From NCBI GenBank assembly GCA_965248155.1, contig CBDFIO010000002.1, positions 1,054,001 through 1,118,000 on the forward strand: 64,000 bases of DNA, in the 5' to 3' direction. Below, piece by piece: positions 1 to 9,195 of this stretch; the first letter of the stretch is position 1, and every line of letters starts with the position of its first letter. The notes beneath the pieces were generated by a model. That model did not search any database. It saw nothing but the letters and a program-made list of their open reading frames with translations, and was not told the origin of the DNA. The stretch is from RFSX01 sp965248155. GTDB taxonomy: Bacteria > Bacteroidota > Bacteroidia > Chitinophagales > Saprospiraceae. Made by a program: the position numbers and the translations under genes.

Positions 1-369
1 GTTAATGCTCCCACTGAAGGATTGATTGGTAACATATTTTGTAAAGAGGCGGAACATGTTCCATCTTATAAAACATTGTTAAGTTTTTATGAGCCCCATT
101 CAGGAATTATAAGAGGTTATGTACACGAAGACTTGACTCTAGAAGTAGAAATTGGAACACTATTCAGAGTATCCTCTCTTAAAGATGAAAATATTCATTA
201 CCCAGGGAAAGTAATAGGCTTAGGTTCAAGAATTGTTGAAATTCCTACTAGACTTCGCAAACTTCCAGGTCTTAAAACATATGGTAGAGAAGTGCTCATC
301 GAGATTTCAAAAGAAAACAGTTTTTTACAAAAAGAAAAAGTAGCCTTAAGTATTAATAATGAAGGGTAA
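1..369 (+). CDS. HlyD-family membrane fusion protein, C-terminal part (5' partial)
   Basis: The reading frame is open from the first base, so only the last 122 residues are visible. The stretch VNAPTEGLIG followed by a beta-rich segment resembles the lipoyl/barrel return half of HlyD or RND periplasmic adaptors, which bridge an inner-membrane pump to a TolC-type channel. The stop overlaps the start of the next gene, a TolC-like protein, by 11 bases, which supports an efflux or type I export operon. The pump itself is not in the window, so the substrate is unknown. The family call rests on a short piece and on context. Confidence 0.55.
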   Translation, partial: VNAPTEGLIGNIFCKEAEHVPSYKTLLSFYEPHSGIIRGYVHEDLTLEVEIGTLFRVSSLKDENIHYPGKVIGLGSRIVEIPTRLRKLPGLKTYGREVLIEISKENSFLQKEKVALSINNEG

Positions 370-1561
370 ATCATTCATAGCGATATCCTTTTTATTATTG
401 TCTTACCTCTCGTTAGCAAGCCAGCAAAAGGTTGACTCAGATGTCTTTTTAGAAAGCAATCTGAATGCTCTGCAACAGGAATCTGAAACATTGGGATCAG
501 ATTTAAATTTTCCCTGGATAAACGAGATAGAACTCAGAACAGAAACCCGGGATTTTGACTTGGATAAACAGGAATACACGCTTAGAGTGCGGCCAAGTAC
601 CCCAATGATCAGAAAGGCGCAAAAAGCCCTGAATTTACATTACCGAAGTGATCCAAATGAAAATGCACTGGAGTTTTATGATGATTTTGTTCTTGACCTT
701 TATTTAGATTGGATAAGTATTTTTTTAATCAGTGAGGAACATAAATTATTGTCCGAACTTGAATTGGTTCTTAAGGATAAAAAATTGATTCTTGAACGCC
801 AAATGGGAATTTATAATATCGATGTAAAGGATTTAGTTGATCTGGAACTTGATCGTAATACCTTAATTCAAACAATTTTCGAGTTAAATATTGAGCAAGA
901 AGATTTATTTGAAAAATACGGTTTGAATGAAGAGCAAATCGATTTTACCGGAATTGCTCCTATATCGAAAATTGAATCTCAAATAAATGCAGTCGCATTT
1001 AACAATAATTCCCCTGACATTCAAGATATACTATATGAGCAAGATGGGATTCAAAAAGAAATAGATTTGGAATTGGCAGAGGGAAAGCAAATTCTCGATT
1101 TTGCTCAATTAAGATATCAAGGTCCACATTCTAAAATGCTCGATGAAAAGTTATCTATAGGTATTGGTTTTGCAATTCCAAACTCAGGTAATCGAAAATT
1201 GAAAATTGAACGCTTTAAACTTGAAAAGGATCAGCTTGATCTCAGATTGAAATCAGAATCAGCTAGCCGGGAATTACGACTCCTGGAGGAAACAAAAGAA
1301 TTAAATCGTGATATCAAGATCTATAAAAACTTCATTAAGTTGAAAACCAAGGAAAGGGGAGAGCTGGATAAAATCGCATCACTGGTAAAAAAGAAAAGTG
1401 GTTATGATCCTATGCTTATTTTAGAAATCAACGAATCAATTCTGCAAGGAGAATTAAAATCAGTAAAATACCTTGAAGATATATATCTGAATTACCTTAA
1501 GGTTTTAAGTATCAGCGGAGCGCTATCAGCCAATCCTTTTAAAAATTATTTAAAAGTCTGA
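359..1561 (+). CDS. TolC-like outer membrane efflux protein
   Basis: A 400-residue protein with an N-terminal signal peptide (MKGKSFIAISFLLLSYLSLAS). Its body is long, charged and helical, with heptad-like segments around residues 120-200 and 290-370, as in the outer membrane efflux protein (TolC) family. Family members form a trimeric outer-membrane and periplasmic duct for small molecules or proteins. It is translationally coupled to the preceding HlyD-like gene. Sequence similarity is diffuse, as usual in this family, so the call relies on helical character, signal peptide, length and the neighbouring adaptor. Confidence 0.6.
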   Translation: MKGKSFIAISFLLLSYLSLASQQKVDSDVFLESNLNALQQESETLGSDLNFPWINEIELRTETRDFDLDKQEYTLRVRPSTPMIRKAQKALNLHYRSDPNENALEFYDDFVLDLYLDWISIFLISEEHKLLSELELVLKDKKLILERQMGIYNIDVKDLVDLELDRNTLIQTIFELNIEQEDLFEKYGLNEEQIDFTGIAPISKIESQINAVAFNNNSPDIQDILYEQDGIQKEIDLELAEGKQILDFAQLRYQGPHSKMLDEKLSIGIGFAIPNSGNRKLKIERFKLEKDQLDLRLKSESASRELRLLEETKELNRDIKIYKNFIKLKTKERGELDKIASLVKKKSGYDPMLILEINESILQGELKSVKYLEDIYLNYLKVLSISGALSANPFKNYLKV

Positions 1562-1564
1562 TTT

Positions 1565-2293
1565 TTATCTACCCGTATTGGATGTTGAATTATTCTCAAC
1601 TTTCAATAAGGCCTTTTCAGCTAAAGCTTGCATAACTTTATATCCCGCCATGTTTGGATGGACACCATCATAAGTCAAACTCTCTTTCAAACCATAATGT
1701 TCATCAACCATTTCGCTGAAATAATCCAGATAAACAAGATAATGCGTATCACAATAGTTTTTCAATAAACGATTTAAATTGATCACCTTCTGCGCAGGCT
1801 CCATTCCCGGACTCCACGGAAAATCCTTAGCGAGTAAGACAGAACTAATAACAACATCTATGGTGTTGATCTTTGCTAATTCAGTCATAGATTTAATATT
1901 ATCAAATATCATCTGAATTGTGGACGGACCAGTATTACCGGCAATGTCATTTATTCCAGCAAGAATGACAACAGTATTGGGATTCAGATCAATAACATCA
2001 GCACGAAATCTTAATAGCATTTGCGGAGTGGTCTGACCACTAATTCCTCTGTTAATATATCCTTTCGTATGGAAAAAGCTAAGGGAATCCTGTAGCCATC
2101 CTTCCGTTATAGAATTGCCCATAAAAACAATTCTGTTTTCATTTTCTGAGGGTGGTTTAATCATAGAATTCTGTTTTTTAAATCGTTCAAGATTAGCCCA
2201 ATCCTGAGAACAAAGATCTTGAGAAAAGAATCCAAGTGTAGATATAAAAAGAAAACCGATTGTACAACTCCTTATTGAAATTTTGTTTTTCAC
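1565..2293 (-). CDS. Secreted SGNH/GDSL-family hydrolase
   Basis: A 242-residue protein with a GTG start (MKNKISIRSC) and a hydrophobic signal segment. The SGNH blocks are present: block I VFMGNSITEGW (nucleophile Ser in GNSIT), block II glycine in NRGISGQTT, block III asparagine in LAGINDI, and block V DGVHPNMAGY with catalytic Asp and His. The family hydrolyses ester bonds of lipids or acylated carbohydrates; spacing resembles the acetylhydrolase/lysophospholipase-like members. It lies 10 bases downstream of a CotH-kinase-like lipoprotein gene on the same strand, so the two are probably cotranscribed. Substrate unknown; likely exported or periplasmic. Confidence 0.85.
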   Translation of the reverse strand: MKNKISIRSCTIGFLFISTLGFFSQDLCSQDWANLERFKKQNSMIKPPSENENRIVFMGNSITEGWLQDSLSFFHTKGYINRGISGQTTPQMLLRFRADVIDLNPNTVVILAGINDIAGNTGPSTIQMIFDNIKSMTELAKINTIDVVISSVLLAKDFPWSPGMEPAQKVINLNRLLKNYCDTHYLVYLDYFSEMVDEHYGLKESLTYDGVHPNMAGYKVMQALAEKALLKVENNSTSNTGR

Positions 2294-2303
2294 ACTTATT
2301 TAT

Positions 2304-3677
2304 TTAATTATTCCTGGCGAAATCCAGCTGAGACTCTAACTGACCCATTGCACTTTCCCACCTCGAAACGGAAATAGCATCACCATGTAAGGTGTTGGCT
2401 TCAATAGTTGCATCTCTGATTTGTGTACTCCAGGTATTGATTAATTCATTGACCTTTGTTTCTGAGAATTGATCATTGAAAAAGTCAGATTTTATCTGTT
2501 CATATTTATTTCCATATGTGGCCCATCCTCCCATTAATTTGTCACAAGCAGCCGATCTCTGAAGGATACCCCATGATCCGTAAGAGAAGGCTTGGCAATT
2601 CGCTCTTGTCTCATTCCATTTATCAGCTACAGGAGTTACAGGATTGGCATCAAACATTATATTCTCAAATGCGTTATCTAAGTCCCAGGGAATCAAGTGC
2701 ATTTTCAATGTGCTTGGGTCTTCATACCAGAAATAATTATGGTTGTCACATTGTCCTCCACCACAATACCAATGATATGGACCATCATCATGACGAATAG
2801 ATCTGTCAACAACAATATAAGATATGATCTCATCGATATCCATCCATTTTTCAATTACAGATTGAATCGTATCACGGTCAGCAGCTGCTAATTCTTCTCC
2901 AAATGTCCTGATTAAAGCTACTGAAGGATTTTCATCTTTATTGGTTTCAAGAGCACTTAGATAAGAGTTGTTGGCATAGGGTTGACCTCTATCTGTAATT
3001 GGCCATATTTCTTTATATATATTTCCTGTCCCATCGTCAAAATTGAACCTTGCAAATCGACCATCAATCTGTTCTGTCAAAGCAAAGACTCCCACGTATT
3101 CACCATTAACAATCAATCGAGCATGAACGGAACGTGGTGCATGAACTCCCATTTCTCTGAAAAACCAATATCCGAGACGTTCGTGCATTTGAGAATCGTC
3201 AAGATTCATAGAGTGAAACTGTAATTTTTTAAGACCATAAAATTTGTCTTCAGGATTATTCCAATTAAACTTAACCTTCATTGATAATTTGGTACAGGTT
3301 TTAAATCCGCTGGGATCAAATGTAGATCCACCGGACAAACAGCCGACCCATACTCCAATCGAACCTTTATATCTAATACCAACTTTGCTCACAGTTTCTC
3401 CCTCAAAAGTAAGTGATCCTTCTTCATATTGTTCAGCTGAAGGGTCTGAGTCCAGTTTATTCAAATTAGATTCTGAAAGCGTTAATTCAAAAGTGTGCAG
3501 CTTGCTTTGATCAAAAATATAATCCGACTTAAGGTTTAAGAAGTTTGCATTTTCATCAGGTTCCATGATCTCTTCCATTGGATCCGGTTCATTGATCGGG
3601 GGTTCCTCATTATTACATGAGGTAGATATTACCAGGCTAAAAAAAAGGAAAGTGAAAATGATCCTGTCTAATTTCAT
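2304..3677 (-). CDS. CotH kinase-like lipoprotein
   Basis: A 457-residue protein beginning with a lipoprotein signal (lipobox near STSC, then an acidic, Pro-rich linker). The body matches the CotH kinase family: an N-terminal strand region with VGIRYKGSIG, the VNGEYVGVFALTEQIDGRF block, and the C-terminal metal-binding block HLIPWDLDNAF after HNYFWYEDP. Studied CotH proteins are secretory-pathway kinases, but many Bacteroidota homologues are uncharacterised, so kinase activity here is inferred. The GDSL hydrolase follows 10 bases downstream. A second, disrupted CotH gene lies at 5752-7263, on the other side of a CHU_C surface protein. Confidence 0.85.
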   Translation of the reverse strand: MKLDRIIFTFLFFSLVISTSCNNEEPPINEPDPMEEIMEPDENANFLNLKSDYIFDQSKLHTFELTLSESNLNKLDSDPSAEQYEEGSLTFEGETVSKVGIRYKGSIGVWVGCLSGGSTFDPSGFKTCTKLSMKVKFNWNNPEDKFYGLKKLQFHSMNLDDSQMHERLGYWFFREMGVHAPRSVHARLIVNGEYVGVFALTEQIDGRFARFNFDDGTGNIYKEIWPITDRGQPYANNSYLSALETNKDENPSVALIRTFGEELAAADRDTIQSVIEKWMDIDEIISYIVVDRSIRHDDGPYHWYCGGGQCDNHNYFWYEDPSTLKMHLIPWDLDNAFENIMFDANPVTPVADKWNETRANCQAFSYGSWGILQRSAACDKLMGGWATYGNKYEQIKSDFFNDQFSETKVNELINTWSTQIRDATIEANTLHGDAISVSRWESAMGQLESQLDFARNN

Positions 3678-3710
3678 TGATTTATATTATTTAAAAATAA
3701 TTAATTATGT

Positions 3711-5565
3711 CTATCTGATTAGTGTCATATCTCCGCTAAAAGTTTGAATTGAACCATCGAGAAATTCTGCTACTATTTTGTAAGCATAAACCCCGACTTC
3801 CGCATATTGGCCATTTATAATACCATTCCACCCTTCAAGTTCATTAATTTCTAGAATTTCATTTTCTTCATGAACCATATTACCCCAACGATCATAAATT
3901 TGAAAACTTTGAATTTTTGACAGAGATATAGACCCAAATGTTCTAAACCTGTCATTGATGGAATTAGATTGTGGAGTAAATACATTCGGGATATAAAGCC
4001 GAATATTTGACTTATCTACATTTATATAAATTGAGTCAAGACTTACACATCCATTTATGTCTTTAGACTCAAGAATGAGGGTAGTAGAATGCACAATAGA
4101 TTGGATATCAATATCTGCTTGACTACCAACAATCTGATTTTCTTCGTCTAACCAAGAGAAATTAACCCACTTTGGATCAGAAACTACCGGCTTAAGAATC
4201 AAACTTTCACCCAGTTCAATATCTATTGACTCAGGTATACTCACTCCAGGGCCTATTGCAATTTCTGTTAGTTCAAACTGTATAAGACTATCACATCCGA
4301 ATGAGTTGAATAAAATTACCTCATAACTCCCTCCTTCACTATAATTTTGTTGATTGAAACTGTAAGTCTCACCTTCACAAAAACTAGCTTCAAAATATGA
4401 AGTTGACAAAGGGAGAATATCCAAATTCAATTGTACAATAGAATCGCATCCATCTTCCGCCGGAAGCGTAATTTCATAATAACCCTCAGAATTAAAAATT
4501 TCTGATCCAATTGTAAAGCTTTCATTTTCACAAATAGCTTGATCTAATGGCTCATAATACGGTGGAATACGAAGATCGTACTCTTGCGATAGACTACACC
4601 CTTCAACTGTATTAATAGTGACAAGATAAAATCCTTCAACGTCTTGGCTCGCTTCAAGCTCTATACTATTAGAAGTCTCGCCAGTTAGAGCGATCCCATC
4701 TTTATACCACTGATAAGATACTTCCTGAATTGTCTGTAACTGAGATAATCAAGTCATTCTGACAAATACTCCCTATTACACTTTCAAAAGGAGTTCCAAA
4801 CTGTCCAACCTCGGCAAGTGCAAGTCTATCGACATAAAAGTATGGATCATAAATAAAATTGGGATTGCCCGCACATGCAGGTCCTAAGACAATAACTTCA
4901 TAAGGTTTTTCTGCTATAAAATCAAGGACAACATTGACCCATTCATTGGAACCACTAACTTCTATTTCATCTAATTGGTCGTATAAACCTGTATTTGCCG
5001 GACATCCAATATTGCTACTGTTTCTTCCAAAAGGAAGATTGGCACAATTGGTACTTCCAAAGACTCCCATCGTAAAACTTAAGCTTCCAAAAACATTGTT
5101 CCTGAAACCAACAAAAAAGTCTAAGCGATATTCTGAACCTACAAGCATATCTTCATTCAGACAAGCGCCGACATATTCCTTGTACTGTATACCTGCAAAT
5201 TGTTGTCCATCCCTGAAACCAGCAGCACCTTCTCCATCAGGAAAAGGAAGTGGAGCATACGCTGGTATGCTGGTATTTCCTAAATAGTTTCCGCAGGTAT
5301 GCACATAATCTGTGGTTGGCGATGAAGCTTGAATCCATCCATTGGCACATTCCAACATTTCATTTGCAGTTGAGCAACATATCATATTTTCAAAAGAAGG
5401 ATTAGGGATTAGAGAAGAAGGAATAAAAGATGTACACAGACAATCTGGGTCGTTAAGGTCTATTAGTGCGTCATTATCATCATCAATACCATTGTCACAA
5501 ATCTCTTGACCAGATAAAGATACTGTTCCACTAAGAAAAAATAATAACGCAAATAGTCTGATCAT
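3711..5565 (-). pseudogene. T9SS type B (CHU_C) surface protein, frameshifted
   Basis: Two pieces of one gene. Residues 1-287 (from 5565) start with a signal peptide and a Cys/Asp-rich segment (CDNGIDDDNDALID), then a jelly-roll-like region. The frame then hits a stop at 4702. From about 4731 the continuation lies in another frame (TIQEVSYQWYKDGIALTGE), is open down to 3711, and ends in the gliding-motility C-terminal domain (IPNVFTPQSNSINDRF, YDRWGNMVHE, GDMTLIR). The middle holds Ig/PKD-like repeats with conserved Cys. Restoring one frame gives about 618 residues. The break fits loss of two bases or gain of one near 4731-4734. The type B domain routes proteins through T9SS to the surface. 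True mutation or sequencing error cannot be told apart here. Confidence 0.8.
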
Positions 5566-5735
5566 TAATCGATGAATAAATTATTATTGATAATGTTGAT
5601 TTAAAAATACAATAACTAAAGTATGTTTGATATGCAGAAGTGCTATTGATAAGCATTAAAAGTCTTAAATATTACTTCTGGGAATATCAGAAGTACAAAT
5701 GAAATTATACTTCAATGTAAACTGGATTAATTGAT

Positions 5736-5743
5736 TATTTTTG
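5736..5743 (+). promoter_or_regulatory. Possible Bacteroidota -7 box upstream of CotH gene
   Basis: TATTTTTG matches the TAnnTTTG -7 consensus of the primary Bacteroidota sigma factor and lies 8 bases before the ATG at 5752. No convincing -33 TTG at 19-21 bases is visible. If used, the leader would be nearly absent. Confidence 0.3.
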
Positions 5744-5751
5744 AAGCCATC

Positions 5752-7263
5752 ATGAATCAAATTAATCTATACTCAGTATTATTACTTTTCCTCATAATAA
5801 GTTCTTGTGGAACAGATCCACTGGTTTCACCAACGAATCCAGATGAAGAGTCCATGTTTGATGTTGAAATTGGTTCGAGTGTTATCCCATACATCGTTAT
5901 TGATACGAAGTCAGCAGCTATTCAAAACGAACCGAAAACACCTGCAACGATGACGGTTTATGTTGAAAAAGAAGAAGTTCAGAGTCTGAATATCGGGATA
6001 GAATTCAGAGGATCGACTTCTTTCAGGATTTCAGATAAGAAATCCTATGGAATAGAGACATGGGATGAATCAGGAAGTGATATAGATGTTTCCCTTTTTG
6101 GATTTCCAGAGGAGGAAGATTGGGTTTTGATTGGTCATATTGTCAATTTGAATGATAATTACATTCTGGATCGTACTTTAATGTATCATTATTTCGGATA
6201 TGAGTTGTTCAGAGGAATGGGGAGGTATTCAAGTCGAACTCAGTTTGTTGAATTAGAGATCAACGGGGATTATAAAGGTGTCTACGTGTTCATGGAGAAG
6301 CTGAAGAGAGGTAAGGATAGAATAGAAATAAAAACTCTTGAACCCACTGAAAATGATTCATTATCCATTACTGGTGGATATATTTTGAAAATCGACAAAA
6401 CTTCAGGAGGAGATTTAGGAATTGTTCAACCCTTAGAATACTTTAATACCAATTGGGATGATGATGCGCGCTACAATGAGGATATAAGTTTCAGATCTGC
6501 TTATGATATTAATGGTGGATTGATTTTGAACCTTTTGGACCACCATATCATGATAGTCAGTTTCTGGAAACTTACTTCGTATATGAATATCCAAAAGCTG
6601 AAAACATTTCAGTTGAGCAAAAGAATTATATCCAGGATTATATTTTCAATTTCGAAACAGCATTGTTAAACGATGACTTTTCTTCTTCAGTGAGGACCTA
6701 TATGGATTATATCGATCTTGAAAGTTTTGTTGATTTCTTTATTATAAATGAAATCTGTAGAAATGTTGATGGGTACAGGTCAAGCACATATTTGCATAAA
6801 GATCGAAATGACAAGTTGAAAATGGGACCTATATGGGACCTATATGGGACCTATATGGGACCTATATGGGACCTATATGGGACCTATATGGGACCTTAAT
6901 ATCGCCTATGATTCCGGAGGTCGAGTCCCTAAGGATGGATGGGTTATTAATTATAATGATTATGTAGGTGCTGATCCTTGGTCAATGCCATTCTGGTGGC
7001 CAAGATTATTGGAAGACCCCTTATTCAGAGCAGCTGTTAAAGACCGATGGTTTGAATTAAGAAATGGCGTTATGAACACTTCTTCTTTAAGATCCAGAGT
7101 CGATCAAGCTGCTGATTTTCTGACTGAAAATGAAGCCATAACCAGGAATTATAATAAATGGGGGGTGAATATTAGTGTGGATTATAATGCCAGCGTTTCC
7201 AGTCTTAAATCATTTTTAGAAGAAAGAGCCAGTTGGATGGACGGTGAAATATCTAATTTCTAA
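5752..7263 (+). pseudogene. CotH kinase-like lipoprotein disrupted by a deletion and an 11-bp repeat expansion
   Basis: Begins with a lipoprotein signal (lipobox in LIISSCG) and follows the CotH pattern: VEIEFRGSTS-like block near 6000, ELEINGDYKGVYVFMEKLKR near 6250, then IDFEPFGPP, SFVDFFIINEICRN and KMGPIWDLNIAYD. Two lesions break it. Near 6518 the frame moves by one missing base (GGATTG where GGAATTG would continue). At 6824-6896 an 11-bp unit occurs six times plus a partial copy where homologues need one; the extra 55 bases shift the frame again. The last part (6903-7263) is intact in the original frame. Without the lesions the product would be about 485 residues. The expansion sits on the WD-containing motif that corresponds to the metal-binding motif of CotH kinases. 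Confidence 0.8.
6824..6896 (+). repeat. Tandem 11-bp repeat, six copies plus a partial
   Basis: The unit GGGACCTATAT is repeated without mismatch at 6824, 6835, 6846, 6857, 6868 and 6879, followed by the partial copy GGGACCT. The unit length is not a multiple of three, so each gain or loss changes the frame of the surrounding CotH gene. One unit plus the partial copy encodes GPIWDL, the expected family motif. Confidence 0.97.
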
Positions 7264-7765
7264 GTTCGAAAACGACATTGTTTGAATTGTGCTCATCCTT
7301 GAGATTTGGATTTAAGGCAAATCCGAATTTTTCTAATAATCTGATTGAAGCATGATTACTATGATGAGTATATGCTACTATAGTATCAAAATTTAAATTA
7401 TCAAAACCATAAGGAATGACTTTTTGGATGGCTTCACTCATGTATCCATTACGATGAAATTCAGGATTCAGATCATAACCAATTTCGCCTGTTTTTCCAT
7501 CTTCCGAGAAGTTCCAAAAGCAAATACTACCTATCATATTATCATCTCCGGTTCTGGTAATTGACCATATAATATTATCGTCATTATCAATACCTTTTAA
7601 AATTTTACTAATGAAATCATCTATCTCTTCCAGAGTTTTGGGTGGCTCTCTTTCAATATATTCATTAACAACTGTAGAAGATCTTATTTTGAAAATCTCT
7701 TCCCGATCTGTAATTCTCATTTTTCGTAGAGTAAGTCTTTCTGTATTTATTATTGGAACATGCAT
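7253..7765 (-). CDS. GNAT-family N-acetyltransferase (RimJ/RimL type)
   Basis: A 170-residue protein counted from the ATG at 7765 (MHVPIINTERLTLRKM); a TTG four codons upstream is possible but less likely. The opening TERLTLRKMRITDREEIF is typical of ribosomal-protein-alanine acetyltransferase-like GNATs. The acetyl-CoA-binding motif A appears as LNPEFHRNGYMSEAI, followed by the NHASIRLLEKFGF block. Such enzymes move an acetyl group from acetyl-CoA to an amine; the substrate here cannot be predicted. The 3' end overlaps the convergent CotH gene by 11 bases. Confidence 0.85.
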   Translation of the reverse strand: MHVPIINTERLTLRKMRITDREEIFKIRSSTVVNEYIEREPPKTLEEIDDFISKILKGIDNDDNIIWSITRTGDDNMIGSICFWNFSEDGKTGEIGYDLNPEFHRNGYMSEAIQKVIPYGFDNLNFDTIVAYTHHSNHASIRLLEKFGFALNPNLKDEHNSNNVVFELRN

Positions 7766-7881
7766 ATATTCAATCAATGATCATTAGAAGAATCAATTTA
7801 CAAATAAAGAATAGTTTTTTAACATCAAGGATAACTGCGGTATTCTTAGGATACAAATGAAAGTCTTGACTGCGAATATTC

Positions 7882-7889
7882 TATTTTTG
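7882..7889 (+). promoter_or_regulatory. Possible Bacteroidota -7 box upstream of the PhoD-like gene
   Basis: TATTTTTG matches TAnnTTTG and lies 26 bases before the ATG at 7916. A TTG at 7866-7868 is closer than the usual -33 spacing, so only the -7 box is supported. Confidence 0.35.
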
Positions 7890-7915
7890 TCTATAGCTTA
7901 TTTAAAACTTGAATC

Positions 7916-8908
7916 ATGAAATTTATTTTAGTCTTACTTACCCTATTTATTTCCTGCGAATCAAAAGAAGTTAGTAACACAACAACCCAAAGTCCGGATT
8001 TTGATGGTATGCTAATCGCCTTTGGTTCTTGTAATAATCAGAATGAAGCGCAGCCATTATGGAAAGATATAAAAGCCGAGAATCCGGATCTTTGGGTATG
8101 GCTTGGTGATAATATTTATGCTGATACAGAAAATATGACCGAAATGAAGGCCATGTATGACAGTCAGTTGGCAAATTCAGGATACAGTGATTTTATTAGC
8201 GGGTTGGATGTTGTCGGGACTTGGGATGATCATGACTATGGTATTAATGATGGAGATAAGACATATCCGCGAAAAGCCGAAAGTAAAAAATTGGCTTTAG
8301 ATTTTCTTGGTGTTGATGAAGAAGCTGAGGTAAGAAAAAGAACAGGCTTATATCAGAGTTACACTTATTCACATGACAGTGTAGACCTAAGGTTAATATT
8401 GCTGGACTGCAGATATTTCAGAGATCCAATTACTAAGGGGCAAGATGGTTATATATCAGATGCAGCTGCTGATATTTTGGGAGAACAACAATGGAATTGG
8501 TTGGAGACAGAACTCGATAAAGATGAAGATGTGCTCATAGTCGTCAGCGGCATTCAAGTTATTGCAGAAGAACACAGATATGAAAAATGGGCCAACTTCC
8601 CTACTAGCCGCCAACGCCTGTTTGATCTACTAAATCAAGATGAAGCAGATAAAGTAATTCTCCTTAGTGGTGATCGACATATTGGTGAAATGGCAAGCAT
8701 TAATGTAGGTGAAAAAATAATTTACGAAGTTACATCCAGTGGCTTAACCCATAGTTATGAAAATGTTGGACATGAGGCCAATAAACACCGGATTGGTCAG
8801 CTGACCGGATCATTAAATTATGGCTTAATGAAAATTTCAAAGAGCGAAAAAATTCAATTACTATTAAAAGGTAAAAATAGAAGTGAGCATATGATTTTGG
8901 ACATTTAG
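7916..8908 (+). CDS. PhoD-like metallophosphatase lipoprotein
   Basis: A 330-residue protein with a lipoprotein signal (LFISC lipobox near residue 15). It carries the PhoD/alkaline phosphatase D metal motifs in order: FGSCNNQN, WVWLGDNIYAD, VGTWDDHDYGIND and LLSGDRHIGEM. These bind the binuclear metal centre of a phosphodiesterase/phosphomonoesterase. It is probably anchored in the outer membrane or periplasm and may release phosphate from organic phosphoesters. It stands alone between divergent and short neighbours, so no operon context narrows the substrate. Confidence 0.9.
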   Translation: MKFILVLLTLFISCESKEVSNTTTQSPDFDGMLIAFGSCNNQNEAQPLWKDIKAENPDLWVWLGDNIYADTENMTEMKAMYDSQLANSGYSDFISGLDVVGTWDDHDYGINDGDKTYPRKAESKKLALDFLGVDEEAEVRKRTGLYQSYTYSHDSVDLRLILLDCRYFRDPITKGQDGYISDAAADILGEQQWNWLETELDKDEDVLIVVSGIQVIAEEHRYEKWANFPTSRQRLFDLLNQDEADKVILLSGDRHIGEMASINVGEKIIYEVTSSGLTHSYENVGHEANKHRIGQLTGSLNYGLMKISKSEKIQLLLKGKNRSEHMILDI

Positions 8909-9002
8909 TCTAATATTTTAGGCACTTAATATATTGTCTGGAATCATCCGTCAAACCAATATGTTATCTGAATATTGGAAACATATATTAATCTTTTAAT
9001 AA

Positions 9003-9185
9003 ATGAAAGAAAAAGTAAAATGTAACGCTTCAAACGGCGCTGTTTATGGATTTGGATTTATTGGTTCAGCAATTTATTTCATAGGTAAAGCTTCCGGATT
9101 TGTTGGAGTAATTATTGGATTTATTAAAGCTTTGGTTTGGCCTGCTTATATTGCTTATGGCTTGCTTAAAATGTTAGAAATTTAG
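9003..9185 (+). CDS. Small conserved hydrophobic protein
   Basis: Sixty residues with two hydrophobic helices separated by a short Gly/Lys loop: NGAVYGFGFIGSAIYFI and GVIIGFIKALVWPAYIAYGLL. The composition (Gly-rich first helix, ALVWPA in the second) looks like small conserved bacterial membrane proteins of unknown function. It probably spans the inner membrane twice. The ATG is preceded by an A+T-rich gap of about 95 bases after the phosphatase gene, so it may have its own promoter. Confidence 0.6.
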   Translation: MKEKVKCNASNGAVYGFGFIGSAIYFIGKASGFVGVIIGFIKALVWPAYIAYGLLKMLEI

Positions 9186-9195
9186 ACGAGTATGA

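Noticed and set aside
6824..6896. A CRISPR array
   Set aside because: The 11-bp units have no spacers and no cas genes are near.
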